Assembly: GCF_026151205.1 (NCBI RefSeq)
Contig: NC_087081.1
Span: 248,001 to 312,000 of the forward strand
DNA length: 64,000 nt
Direction of reading: 5' to 3'
Origin: Bolinopsis microptera
Taxonomy: Eukaryota; Ctenophora; Tentaculata; Lobata; Bolinopsidae
The position numbers were made by a program, and so were the translations under genes. Positions 42,650 to 54,027 of this stretch are shown one piece after another (positions within the stretch are counted from its first letter, which is position 1; the number at the start of each line of letters is the position of its first letter). The notes beneath the pieces are model-generated. The model was not told where the DNA came from. It saw only the letters and a program-made list of their open reading frames with translations, and made no database searches.

Positions 42650-45600
42650 AAATAATATAGCATGCTGACTTCGTAGGATATTACAATTATACCAGTGCCA
42701 GTTCCAAATGTGAGTCAGCGCTTAAACCAAAAGCAGTTGGCAAAAGGAGCCAGTTGCCTGCAAGAGCTTTACTAGCACCCGATTTACCACTTTTGGAGCA
42801 CAAACTCAAACCTAAAACCGGCCAAGCACAAAAATATGTTATCGCCACGATTGGGTGGATTGATTCCCAGACCATCTTGAGGGGTACAATTGTTTCTATC
42901 AGGATAAACATATCAATAAAGCGAAGGGAAGTGGAGTAGCATTGTACTTAAAGGACGAACTTAATGGAGTTGTAAACGAAGAATTATCATGGGTAACCAA
43001 AAATCTTGAAACCCTATTTATTACTATTCAACATGATGAACCTGTACATGTAGGAGTACTGTACCGTCCTCCTAGTGGGGACTCCTCAGAGGCACTAAAT
43101 GAACTTAGAAAAATTATTGAATCATGCCCAAAAAAGAATGCTTACATACTAGGTGACTTTAACATTAATCTCCATGATGAAAACAGTAAACTTGTTCAAG
43201 ACTTTGAAAACCTTATTCTAGGTCTAGGTTTATCACCACTTATTTCTACTTCCACGCATCATAAACCAGGATGTAACGAATCGTGTATTGACAACATACT
43301 CACCAACAACATAGAAAACTCTATCTGCTCTGGAACAATTAGTACCTGCATCAGTCACCATCATGCTGTATTCCATATATTCAACTCACCCCTAGTCAGT
43401 ACTGAGGTTCATGAACAAAACTATTTCCAGTACTATGACTACTGTGCAAAAAATGTGGACAAATTTGTGGAAGTACTAGACAATGAATTAACTAGTGATC
43501 CACCAGAAGACTTCAGTAATTTTTTCACTGTATTTAATCATCAACTAGACAGTGCATGTAAACTAAGCCAGCCTAAGTGTTCTAAACGTACTGCTAAGAA
43601 TAATCCATGGATTACATCTGGCCTGATTGCCTCTATAAATAGAAAACATGAGCTTTATGACCTGTGGAAAAAGGCAGTTAAGAAGAAATGCCTCAACGCC
43701 TCTTCAACCAACCATGCAGACTGTCTTACCCTTTGTTTTAATTGTACAAATAAAGTAACACGTCATGAAGAATTTAAGGCACACCGGAAGTTATTAAACC
43801 ACCTTATTAATTCTGCAAAACGTAAGTATCATGGTGTTAAGATTACAGAATGCGCTGGAGATAGTAAGAAAACTTGGCAGATAATTAATGAACTGCGTGG
43901 TAAGAAGAGACGTGAGATTAAACCTAACTTTGTGATAAATAACGAGCGTGTGATTAATCGGCGTGTAATTGCAAATGAGTTCAATAAATACTTTGCCTCT
44001 ATTGCAGCTAACTTGAACGAAGCATACTCTGGTGACTTCTTAAGAATAAATTCCCTGCCGTCATTTACTGATTACCTGCCCACATCAGTTACGTCCAGTA
44101 TTTTTCTTTGTGATTGTGACTGTATTGAGATTAAAGAGATCATAAACGAACTAAAAAACGGGAAATCTAGTGACATACCTATTCATGTGATCAAGAAGTC
44201 GTGTCAAATTACTGCACCGTACTTAGCTAGATACTTTAATAAATGCATGCAAGAAGGCCACTTTCCCGATGAATTAAAAACTGGGAGAATCAGCCCCATT
44301 TACAAAAAAGAAGATGAACAGCTTTTAGAAAACTATAGACCAGTATCAACTCTACCTGTATTCGGGAAAATTCTAGAAAAGTTAATATATAAGCGGCTCT
44401 ATAGTTTCCTTACTTCCAAGGGTATAATACATGAAAACCAGTTCGGCTTTAGAAAAGGACACTCCACCAGCCATGCACTGAACTACTCTGTAGAACATAT
44501 AGAATCGTTAATTAGTAAAAAGCAACATGTCCTAGGGGTCTTTATCGATCTCTCAAAAGCCTTTGACACTCTAGACCACTGTAAACTAACTACAAAATTA
44601 AACAACTATGGCATAAGAGGAAATGCTCTGAATCTTATCTCTAGTTATTTGTCTAATAGGAAACAATTTGTAAACGTTTTGGATACCAAATCTGATGAAT
44701 TACCGGTTGAATTCGGGGTCCCTCAGGGTAGTGTATTAGGACCTCTACTTTTCCTACTGTACATCAATGACATATGCAATATAACTAAAAAGGGTAAATT
44801 TGTCTTATTTGCAGACGATACTAATATATTTGTCGCTGCCGATTTGAGAAATAAAGCATATGAATTGGCTAATGAAGTACTACAGGCCGTAAACAAGTAT
44901 ATGGGAGTTAACCTACTGCACATTAATGTAAAGAAGTGTTGTTACATGTATTTTTCTCCCTCTAAACGTAATAATAACGAATTAGATGCCGATATAGATA
45001 GCCAAAACTTGTCCATTAATAACAAAATAATTAAACGTGTAAGTCAGACAAAGTTTCTCGGAGTAATCATGGATGATAAATTGAGCTGGAAACCACATAT
45101 ATCATCCCTCAACAAGAAACTAAGAAGTGCTTGTGGACGTATCTACCGTATTAAGAAATGCTTACCAGAATCACTATATAAACAAATATATTATTCTCTC
45201 TTTGAATCACACCTAGGTTATGCTATTTCTGTATGGGGAGGTATTCCCAATAATCAGTTAAAACCACTATTTATTACTCAAAAGAAGTGTATCAGGATTC
45301 TATTTGGAGACTATGAAGCTTATGTAGACAAATTCAAGACATGTGCTAGAGCAAGACCAATTAATTCTCAACGTCTAGGACCTGAATTCTATGTTAAAGA
45401 GTCCACTAAGCCTCTATTCACAAAACATGAATTACTTGTTACAGAGAACCTGTACCGATACCGTTGTTTAATGGAACTTTTTAAGATCATTAAGTCACGA
45501 GTACCAATTTCGTTATACTACTTATTCAACATATCAAATAGGAAAGATAATCTGTTCATTACACCCTCTCCAACTAATCAATTTATTTATAAATCTGCAT

Positions 45601-45782
45601 GGCTGTGGAACGAATTCCGTAAAGTTGGCCCGTTAAATTTCACCTCCACATGCGGATCTGTCAAGAATTTACTTAAACAGTCACTTCTAAGAGCTCAAAA
45701 CCGGTATGGAACTGAGTGGTGTGACAGAAATTTCACTGAATTCTGATTATGAAGTAATAAAACAAAAGTTAAAACAAAAGTT
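42650..45782 (+). mobile_element. CR1/L2-like LINE, 5'-truncated, with terminal doublet
   Basis: The reading frame can be followed upstream of the ATG at 42942 (GYNCFYQDKHINKAKGSGVALYL) with stops. A degenerate EN N-terminus therefore lies at about 42840-42942. Seven bases after the stop codon come AATAAAACAAAAGTT and a second AAAACAAAAGTT (45759-45782). This ties the terminal doublet directly to a LINE with a recognisable RT. A 34-bp match (GGYAAAAGGANCCAGTTGCC and following) occurs at 42739-42772 and 46087-46120. Confidence 0.75.
42942..45746 (+). CDS. LINE ORF2: partial EEP endonuclease plus reverse transcriptase
   Basis: A 934-codon open frame. The endonuclease lacks its first strands but keeps GVLYRPPSGD, AYILGDFNINLHD and ISHHHAVFHI (the S-D/H-H end). 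The RT has GKSSDIPIHVIKK, YKKEDEQLLENYRPVSTLPV, FIDLSKAFDTLDH (about 534), FGVPQGSVLGPLLF and the catalytic FADDTN (about 623). It ends with FLGVIMDDKLSWKPHI and GPEFYVKESTKPLF. The RT looks intact, so the element decayed only at its 5' end. The relic at 780-2880 shares these blocks. Confidence 0.9.
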   Translation: MYLKDELNGVVNEELSWVTKNLETLFITIQHDEPVHVGVLYRPPSGDSSEALNELRKIIESCPKKNAYILGDFNINLHDENSKLVQDFENLILGLGLSPLISTSTHHKPGCNESCIDNILTNNIENSICSGTISTCISHHHAVFHIFNSPLVSTEVHEQNYFQYYDYCAKNVDKFVEVLDNELTSDPPEDFSNFFTVFNHQLDSACKLSQPKCSKRTAKNNPWITSGLIASINRKHELYDLWKKAVKKKCLNASSTNHADCLTLCFNCTNKVTRHEEFKAHRKLLNHLINSAKRKYHGVKITECAGDSKKTWQIINELRGKKRREIKPNFVINNERVINRRVIANEFNKYFASIAANLNEAYSGDFLRINSLPSFTDYLPTSVTSSIFLCDCDCIEIKEIINELKNGKSSDIPIHVIKKSCQITAPYLARYFNKCMQEGHFPDELKTGRISPIYKKEDEQLLENYRPVSTLPVFGKILEKLIYKRLYSFLTSKGIIHENQFGFRKGHSTSHALNYSVEHIESLISKKQHVLGVFIDLSKAFDTLDHCKLTTKLNNYGIRGNALNLISSYLSNRKQFVNVLDTKSDELPVEFGVPQGSVLGPLLFLLYINDICNITKKGKFVLFADDTNIFVAADLRNKAYELANEVLQAVNKYMGVNLLHINVKKCCYMYFSPSKRNNNELDADIDSQNLSINNKIIKRVSQTKFLGVIMDDKLSWKPHISSLNKKLRSACGRIYRIKKCLPESLYKQIYYSLFESHLGYAISVWGGIPNNQLKPLFITQKKCIRILFGDYEAYVDKFKTCARARPINSQRLGPEFYVKESTKPLFTKHELLVTENLYRYRCLMELFKIIKSRVPISLYYLFNISNRKDNLFITPSPTNQFIYKSAWLWNEFRKVGPLNFTSTCGSVKNLLKQSLLRAQNRYGTEWCDRNFTEF

Positions 45783-48489
45783 AAATTTATTACCAATTAT
45801 TCAATCAATACATATCATAAATTCTAATATTGGAAACACAATGCAAAATGGATGTCTTAAACTATAATTTTGTTGTGACTAATAATCTATTGACTTTCAA
45901 AGTTGAATTTTAGTTAAGTATGAAATGCCACCACATCATAGTTAGGGTTAAATGTTATTTTTAAATTTTAAAATTGAGAAGATTGCTCTATGGCTTAAAG
46001 TTTAAAATTCTAGCAAAAGATATCTTATTTTTAAATAGTTGGTTACAGTTTATGACAGTACTGGCATGACTAGTTTTATTGTGGCTGGTAAAAGGACCCA
46101 GTTGCCTGTAAGGGCTTTACCGAACCCCAGGGGACCACAATGTGATAAGATCAGGCCAGATGTTTCTATGTAGAGCAATTTATTTATTTTGGAGCTATGG
46201 TTATATGATATTGCTGGTGGTCATGTTTAAAGGTCAGTTTATCCTTGTGTGCTAATTATCCATCCAGATGCTTAGTGATGTGGGTAAATCATGCCCTTCT
46301 ACGATATATAATGTTTGACCATAAATTTGTTTTTACCACATAAACTGTGGCACTAATGTCAATTAACAATATTTACATTCATTGATATTTAAAGCGTGTT
46401 TTTTCCCCAGTACTACTACACAACAAAAACCTGTCGGCCCACCGAGGAAACACGGTCGCAGAACAAAGAGCCCAATTGTGCTCTTCTATTCTGTGATCGT
46501 GTGTATCTACTATAAACTAGCTAAATGTACTAAGAAAATTTAATGGAATCATTACAGTCGTTTGATAAGTTCACGTGTCAAAGTAATGTTCATGGTGATC
46601 ATATTTTTGGATCCCCGGTGGGCAAACACTCGTCCCAAAGGTTAAGGCAAACCTGTCGATGTTTCACCATACGAAGTAAGGCGATTTGAGTGTGATATTC
46701 ATTTGCCTGTTATTCCCACTTAAGCACTTACTGACTGACAAGCTTATCTATGAATACCATGCTTGAATTTAGGTAAACAACATACAACTCATTCCCAGTA
46801 ACGCTGAGCGCAACCGCCGAATGACACAGTCTAGTAATATGAGACCGCGCATAGCATTGCGCGCCCATGCTGTGCGCGTTGTCGGCCGAAACTTGGGAAG
46901 TTCCCGCTCTAATATTCAGACGACAGTGATGACTCATTAAGAGCACTAATCTCGACCACTTTCCCGGTCGAGCCATACCAAATCAAACTAATTGACCCAC
47001 GTGTATAGCCAATGTCCTGGCGGTGCTGAGCCGATGTAAAACTCTTCTGTAAACTCTTTTGTCTCTTGTAACTTGTTTATATTTTATATTTTAGTTATAC
47101 TGTGTACTGTGTACAATAGTTATAGCGTATAGTGTGTGTAGTGTGTAGTGGGTATTTTGTTGTGACGTGTCACTTTATACTTTGCTACCAACGTCAGCCT
47201 TGACTTACCATTTATTGTAATTGGTACAGCATATATCAAAACTAAAACACTGTTTTCGATCTGACGGGTGATGGGCTCTCTCTGATGGGACACAGTTCTA
47301 GGGGGTACCCGGGGTACGAGTTAACGAATAGTGTTCGTGTCCTTCCACAATCCCCTCTCATTGTGTTTTTGACGGAGGAGAAGCCTAGTTCATCCGTCTG
47401 CATCGCTTAATCGAGTTGAAAATTTAGCCAATAACAAACTAAATTACATGTTAGACTGATAGCAGGTGTAGAGTTTATAACATACAAATTCTAAATTTTT
47501 GACGGCTGACGATGGTAAGTCGCTACGTTTAATTCGGGACTTTTATAGTCTTAAGTCTTGGAGCTCAAAATGTCTCGTGCTGTGGGCCGTACAAACGGCG
47601 CACACCACCGCCCCGCCTTACTTCACGGTTGCGGGGCGGAGCTGGTGCCGTTTGTCTCGGCCTCAAGTGGCGAGTGCTTGCCCATCGAATACACGATTGA
47701 AACACTAATTATTTATTGGAATTCTACAGTTTCCAAAACGAAGTACGAAGATATATTAACTTTGAGCTTTGTTTTGGCGACTGCTTCATCGATGGGCGAG
47801 TAGGTATTTGTTGTTTAGCAGTGTTGAATATTGGAGCAATTATATAATGTATATCTCCATCATAATATAGGCTAGTGTAAAGATATATAATCAAGAATAC
47901 AAACAAACGCGAACGGTATTAGTAACTCGCTAGATTATAGATGTTATTTAAACACATATGTTTACGTCAATTATTACTAAAATTAATATTCTTTTTGCTT
48001 TAATATAATTACATTGTACATGTCACATGGATTAATGGATTAGTTGAATGAAACGTGTGCTACAAATATCTACGCCTCACGCAGAACTGCGTACCGCTCA
48101 GTACTAATTCATGCTTGAGCGGTACTGCTGTTCACAGTGGCGCGCACTCAATTTAATCACAATAAATAACGAGCGCGCGGTTTTTTTGGAATCTCTCCAT
48201 TATTATATTAATTAGATCGCAGTGCTCACGGCCTGTACTGCGTGAACGACAGAAATATCTTTTAAATTATTTTGCTTCTGAAATTTTGGCTCTAGTAATT
48301 AAGAAATGTGACATGTAATTGTAAGTTAACAATTAAATAGATCCTGTGCGCGGCGCCTACAGCTGACCTACGAATTTCTGAACAATTTTAAATTGTGGCT
48401 GTGTGCGCGGCGTACTGTATATGTGTTTGAAATTGAAATTTGAATTTATTTATGAATATAACATTATGTATTGATTATTTGTGGTAAAT
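45783..48489. other. Gene-poor stretch, repeats only
   Basis: About 2.7 kb with no convincing gene. The frame at 47570-47803 (MSRAVGRTNGAHHRPALLHG onward) has a small GC-richer patch but no domain that I recognise. Near 48091-48125 a 10-bp inverted pair, GTACCGCTCA and TGAGCGGTAC, forms a hairpin. The right end is a terminal doublet (48490-48523), so part of this DNA is probably LINE tail. Confidence 0.4.
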
Positions 48490-48523
48490 AAAAATTTTTC
48501 TTTCCTAAAAATTTTTCTTTCCT
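48490..48523 (+). repeat. LINE-tail terminal doublet, framed by inverted GGTAAATA/TATTTACC
   Basis: Two exact 17-bp units AAAAATTTTTCTTTCCT follow GGTAAATA, and TATTTACC overlaps the end. It belongs to the doublet series described elsewhere. Confidence 0.6.
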
Positions 48524-48972
48524 ATTTACCAGCACGCGGCACTAATCATATATGAAGTTCATTATCGAATTTTAGATATGCCCTGGATCGTTTATAACAT
48601 ATATATAAAAGGTTATTAAAGAATAATTAATGTTTGGTTCGTATATAAATCGATATTAATCAATTATTTAAAATAGTATTTGTGTTTGTTATTATTAACT
48701 ATTGAGTTGCGTTCTATTTAAATATTAAATATTAAAACACTACTACAATACATTTCACAAAACAAAACGACGGGGACACAGAAAGGAGAAGGACGACACA
48801 TCACACGGACGGAAACTGCTGCTGTTGACGAGTATCTGATTATATTAATTATGGGTCTTTTGTTCATTAAAATAAGTGTGATCATACTTCTAGAGTGTAT
48901 TGGGCTGACACAGTTGCTGCAAGGTTAACATTGGGGTCCAAAACCGGGAGTGTGATACAACTTAATTTCGCG

Positions 48973-50510
48973 TTACGTAGTAAGAGATACAAAATATAAA
49001 ATATAAGTCAAATATAAGTTTATCAATAAAGGAGAAAATTCTGTCATCTTTTGTAGTATTTCTTGATGATTTTTACCAGATATAATTATGTTTGCGTCGT
49101 CAGCATATAAAACAAATTTAGCGTACGATTTGATTTTTGGCATGTCATTGATATATATTATGAAAAGTAAAGGTCCTAGAATACTGCCTTGCGGCACTCC
49201 GTGTCTCATAGACTGTGAGGAAGAATTTGTGCCCCCTATTGAAACATACTGACTCCTGGAACTTAGATAAGACTTGAACCATTGGTGTGCTAGTCCTCTT
49301 ATACCATAATGATACAGTTTGTCTAAGAGAATATCGTGAGAAATTACATCAAACGCTTTGCTAAAATCAAGTAGGAGGAGAAGAGAGACCTCTTTTTTGG
49401 AGAGGTTGTGTCTAATCGTGTTGGTTGCATCAAGGAGCGCATGTTTCTGTTGTGACGGTCTAGGCTTAATAGTACCGAATCAAGTAAAGCTATGAACTTA
49501 TCGGGGTCACGTGATGGAGACCTATAAACGTCAACAATTAGTTTGGTTTTGTTGAGTCCTTTACAGTTGTTAATTTTCACTAACATGAATTCACCTGCCG
49601 ATTTGGTGATCTCATCTACGTCCCGGAGATTAGGAATAAATTGTTCAATATTCTCAAACTCACACACTCGCTTACTGATATAAATTGCAAGACCACCACC
49701 CCGACCCGAAGTTCTGTTTGGGCCCTTAAGTAGAGGTCCATGGAAACCCTCGAGTAAAATATCAGTTACGCCATTGGGCAAATTGGATTCAATGAGATTG
49801 GTTTCGTTCAGACATAGGACATCGTACTTGCAGTATGTTTCTATGTTTTCTCGCAGGTGTTCAATATTCTTGATCAGCGATCGAATATTCAGTGAAAATA
49901 ATTTCAGCTCGTTTGCTCCTGAGTTCTGTACGTGCTTCTGTTCCTTATATCTACATTCTACCAGTATATTTGAAATTTCATCAAAGTACTCTCTGTCCTG
50001 TTCATCATCAAGTTGATTACCTATTTCATTTGAAATGTTTTCTCTATCATATGGATTAAAAAATAAGTCATGTAGGTGGCTGTAATCATCAAGTAGATGG
50101 TGTGGTTCGTAGTTGAAACCAGGAATCATAGATTCACAACATGTTTTACAACCTAACTCGTGTTTCATACACTGGGAATGTATACTTTTTCCACACCAGT
50201 TACAATATCTTAGGTTTTTTGGTGAATAGCACCATCCTGCACAGGAATTGCATTTAACTTTGAATACAGGCCCGAATGCAGGCTTCTCGACTGGTGAATG
50301 GCACGCATTGATAGGGAGGGCACTAGCTAAACAATCGTAACAGGTCCAAGAAAAGCCTGAAGATATTATGTGCAGGGAATCAGATTTCGAGAGTCTCATA
50401 CATTTAGGATGCTTGGTGTCGTTGCAAAGTGAGCAAGTAAGCAGAGGCGTGTTTTTTGGAATACGTTTGTTACATTTATCACAAACTTTCGCTTTAGGTA
50501 AGCTTGACAT
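48973..50510 (-). pseudogene. LINE with PHD-like zinc domain and endonuclease, internal RT deletion
   Basis: The minus frame from 50510 starts MSSLPKAKVCDKCNKRIPKN. It has two Cys/His-rich PHD-like modules: CDKC..LLTCSLC..TKHPKCM...WTCYDC, and CNSC..YCNWCGKSIHSQC...CKTC. The EEP endonuclease follows: LFSLNIRSL, CLNETNL, GRGGGLAIYI, VDVYRSPS. Sequence then jumps to late-linker/RT sequence and changes frame to SKAFDVISHDILL. The final frame (49209-48973) has GVPQGSILGPLLFIIYINDM and catalytic YADDAN, then ends. Endonuclease C-terminus and RT N-terminus are deleted. PHD modules in CR1-like ORFs are known. Confidence 0.75.
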
Positions 50511-50717
50511 TTAAAGATTACAATTACCGAGATTCACCGATAAGTATTTATACCTGCGGTCTCTATATATAGATATACCGAGAGAAAGAAAAAGGAGGAG
50601 GAGAAAAAAGAGGAAGAAGTAAGAAAAATAAGAAAATTAATTTGATAAATCTAACGAGAACTTTCAGTTCTGTGTGAGAGATTATCGTCAAAAATGAAAA
50701 ATTGATTGAATTGAGTT

Positions 50718-51031
50718 ATGATCTAATAGTAAATTTTACAAAGCTCGCTTTGGATTTAGGTAAGATTATAATTTATTTTTAAAAACCACGGATAGTTTTA
50801 AATTTATTTCTATTTGTCGTATAATCAAAAACAATTTTATTCTGTTTTCAAGAATGCGTGGCTTTGGCGGCCAGTTATTGACTTATACATTACATTGAAT
50901 TTTAAATAGAAATGTGAATATATTAAAATTTAAAACTTTCAAATCGGAGGCTTATAAATATTATTATATTATGATTGTAAAATAAAGGATAAAATTTTAA
51001 ATTTGTTTCACTAAAAATTTGTTTCATTAGT
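50718..51031 (+). repeat. LINE 3'-tail copy 2 (partner at 236-570)
   Basis: The second copy of the repeat described at 236, ending in the doublet AAATTTGTTTCACTA / AAAATTTGTTTCATTA (50998-51029). Confidence 0.6.
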
Positions 51032-51655
51032 TAGAGCTATAATATATGATTTTAGCGAGAGAACGTGCGCTGCACAGTAACGCATCACTCTACAATCAAA
51101 ATGTAAGCTTTTTATTTTGCTCGTATTTCCATAATTTTAGTACTTTGATGACATTTTATGAACAAATTTTCAACCATAAATTTTATAGAAAGGATTAATT
51201 TGAATAATTAAATTTTTAATTATGCCTAAAAACTTATTTTAAATTGAAATAAAACTTTTTGGCGCACCGCGCGGCGCATATTTTCGACAATTTACTGTAG
51301 TATAAATCGTGAATGTTAAATTAAACGCTGAATAGCGAATACTGTCATATTTTTACCAAAGCACCTTATGATTTGAGTATACTTGAGTACTGTTATTGTT
51401 TTATTTCAGAACACCCAACATAGTATGCCTTTAGGATTAATTATTGTTTCAATGTTTAATTTGATAATTACTTAGGGCCAATAAATTTGGTTCACAATAA
51501 ATTTGGTTACCATAATTTTGGTTACCATAATTTTAGTCCAAGATTTCGCAAATATTTAGTCTGCAACAATTTTAGTTACATTTTTTGACTTTTGGGGACC
51601 ATGCCATTCCATTTATTTGAAAATGAGAAAAAGCGATGTTACAACGCAAGGGTTC
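51032..51655. other. No gene; short tandem motif
   Basis: AT-rich. Near 51480-51538 there are four related units of about 16 bp (ATAAATTTGGTT twice, then ATAATTTTGGTTACC-like twice). Otherwise I see nothing. Confidence 0.4.
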
Positions 51656-51660
51656 TATAA

Positions 51661-51930
51661 GTGGAGAAAGGAAGCTTCACACCTTTAGTTTTCTCGACTT
51701 CTGGTGGAATGGGTGGTGAAGCTGAAAGACTGGTTAAGAAGCTGGCCAGTAAGATGAAGTACCACACTGGCCAGAGGTACTCGGATGCTGTAGGATACAT
51801 TAAAAAGCGCCTTCGCTTTGAAATCCTAAGGACAACAGTGATTTCTCTCCGTGGAGACAGAGGTGCGAGAAAAAACATTGTTGATATAAACAGTCTAGAT
51901 CTTAACTTGGAGCCACAAGGCCAAGGGTAA
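51661..51930 (+). pseudogene. Relic of a mobile-element C-terminal domain
   Basis: The frame reads EKGSFTPLVFSTSGGMGGEA, KYHTGQRYSDAVGYIKKRLR and VISLRGDRG. It matches the last part of the relic at 52992-53830 (EKGSFVPLVFNTTGGM...Y...R-x-R-L...R). The upstream half is lost. Confidence 0.6.
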
Positions 51931-52085
51931 TTTTTGATTGTTTAGGAAACTTTTTTAATTCTTAGAGGGTAGATTTTATATAGGGTCATTGCTATATTAT
52001 GTGTATATTATTTGAATAATTTTATAAATATTTTATTTGATTTTTCCGTTATTTAGCTAGTTTTTTTTCGATTTTGCATATATAT

Positions 52086-52440
52086 TTTAACGGCTTAGTG
52101 GCTCCGTTGGTTAATCTGCCTGGCATTGCTTGATTTCCGACTCTGTCACTAGCCGTGGGGTGAGTGTCCTTGACGCTCAGCTAAGGATCCCGAGTGGTCT
52201 ATACAAGCCCCCGGTCCACTCAGCCAAATACTCGAGAAATCGGGTGTGAGGGTTAAATGAGGAGCTGCCCATTGCAGCAAAGTCTCGGGCAAAGAAAGTA
52301 CTACCTTAACCGTCACTGGCCTAATGTATAATTGAATCCTTCGGCTTGTAATTGGCTGGTTACACACGTACTTGTGTAACATTGTGGCTGTTGCAATGTC
52401 CGAAGTAAAATAAGTGTTGAGAAAAATAAAGTCATACTTT
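52086..52440 (+). mobile_element. Possible tRNA-derived SINE
   Basis: GTGGCTCCGTTGG at 52098-52110 resembles a tRNA A box. A weaker B-box-like GATTTCCGACTC lies about 35 bp later (52132). A GC-richer body then ends in GAGAAAAATAAAGTCATA. The spacing suits a Pol III promoter, but the B box departs from consensus and no second copy is in the window. Confidence 0.4.
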
Positions 52441-52449
52441 AGTTTAACG

Positions 52450-52746
52450 TTAGGCATGTTGATTTAACATGGGGGAGGAAAGGTCGGAAAATTTACTAGA
52501 GCCAGGGACCATGACATTGTTTTCATTAGGAGTGCATTTGTCGAATATTTTATCACCCAAACTGTTCCATATAGTCGTACCTTTGAAGACAAAATTGCGT
52601 TTAGAAATGTCAAGTTTGTGTCGGGGGACCCGCATAGTTTGGCTACATGTTCTGGAACTTGTCTGAACAGGTCTTTCACTAAAAACAAAAATGTGTTTAA
52701 AGAATGTTATTTGCCATTCAAGAGCATTAATGAACTTGACATACAC
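52450..52746 (-). pseudogene. LINE RT C-terminal fragment
   Basis: The minus frame reads HKLDISKRNFVFKGTTIWNS, then LGDKIFD. This is the F-x-x-(R/K)-G-x-x-x-W-N-x-L segment at the very C-terminus of LINE RTs. It is truncated at both ends. Confidence 0.6.
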
Positions 52747-52832
52747 TTACTATTTAGAGTACTAAATCAGCCAACGTGGAAAGATTTCTCCTGATATACA
52801 GCTTCCAGGTAGTGGCTTAACGTTGCATGTTG

Positions 52833-52847
52833 CCCCCCCCCCCCCCC
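52833..52847. repeat. Poly(C) run of 15
   Basis: A homopolymer of 15 C on the plus strand. Confidence 0.9.
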
Positions 52848-52991
52848 TGCCGAAAAAAAGCGCCCGCCTATTGGCACAGTGGCACCCCCTGGACCCTTTT
52901 AGTGGACGGCAGAAAAGCTCCTTCAAAAATCTTCCAAAATCTCTTTGAGAACCTAAATCGTGTCTTGTGCCATCCTCAGTGACCTTATAAG

Positions 52992-53830
52992 ATGGTCATT
53001 CAAGAAAAATTTAGTCAAAACAGTGAGCATGGGTCAGAAGCTTGGCTGACATGTCTCCCCATTCAACAGCTAGGGTATACTTACAGCAAGCAAGACTTCA
53101 GAGATGCTGTTAATCTCTGGTATGGTTGGGACATCCCTAACATCCCAAAATTCTGCGATTGTGGAGCCAAGAATGATCACAATCATATCCTCAACTGTAA
53201 GAGAGGGTGCCGGGTATGTGAACTACCGTCATAACAACGTGAGAGACTCAGTAGCTGAATACCTTAGGCTGGTGACCAAGGATGTGAGGATTGAGCCCCT
53301 GTTTACACCTATAGAATCAGCCAACTTCCTATAAAAGGGCAACAATGCTGATAAGGCTAGGTTGGATATATCAGCAAGAGGAGTGTGGAGCACATTTGAT
53401 AGGACTTTCTTTGATGTGGGCATTTTCAATCCCAAATTGCCCTGAACATATCAAGGAAAGACCATGCCAAAGTTCTACACTCTGCACGAGAATGAGAAAA
53501 AGAACCAGTACATGAACAAAGTGCTACAATTGGAGAAAGGGTCATTCGTCCCCCTTGTATTTAACACTACAGGAGGAATGGTACCTGAGGCCAAGCGTTT
53601 CATAAGGAGACTTGCTGTGTTGATAGCCACCAAGACAAAGGAGGACTACAGCCAGGTGATGTGTAACATCAGGACACGCCTGAGCATGGATATATTGAGG
53701 AGTGTGCTAGTAGCAGTTAGACTTTAGAGGTGTACGTGAGAAGGCAAAAAAGGCATGGACTGCCCCTATATCCAATGTCTCCTTCAACCTGATACCTGAG
53801 GAGAAGAGCTACGAGGGATAGATGATATTT
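52992..53830 (+). pseudogene. Mobile-element C-terminal domain, frameshifted
   Basis: Reading across frames gives WLTCLPIQQLGYTYSKQDFR, FCDCGAKNDHNHILNCKRG, then (shift) GYVNYRHNNVRDSVAEYL and VRIEPLF. ISARGVWSTFDRTFFDVGIF and LEKGSFVPLVFNTTGGM follow, then Y-S-Q-V-M..IRTRLS. This zinc-knuckle, G-G-Y..R-H-N..R-D, D-V-(R/G)-(V/I)-F and P-L-V-F-x-x-x-G-G-M order recurs in cnidarian and other invertebrate mobile elements. The D-V-x-x-F could be part of a nuclease core (inference). A 35-bp block (GGCAGAAAAGCTCCT and following) is repeated at about 52907 and 54061, bracketing it. Confidence 0.6.
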
Positions 53831-53987
53831 ATTTCTCTGGATTTACGATTGTGCTCTGCCAATTGCATCACTTGATTTAATTTATTGTATATAATATATA
53901 ATACTGTTTGACATTATATATATACTATGGTTTTAAGAATTTTATGACATTGAGTTAAAACAGTGAAATTTCGGCCGTTGAAAGCAG

Positions 53988-54027
53988 AAATTTGAATATG
54001 TCCTACCGGAAGGACATATTCAAAATT
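53988..54027. repeat. Strong hairpin
   Basis: AAATTTGAATATGTCC and GGACATATTCAAAATTT flank TACCGGAA, an almost perfect 16-bp stem about 165 bp before the first exon of the downstream gene. Confidence 0.7.

Noticed and set aside
46728-46976. 82-residue minus ORF and other short frames at 45.8-48.5 kb
   Set aside because: No domain, no splice-consistent neighbours and no codon pattern that sets them apart from background.
52086-52160. Functional tRNA gene
   Set aside because: The A-box-like segment is fair, but I could not draw a full cloverleaf and the B box is off consensus.
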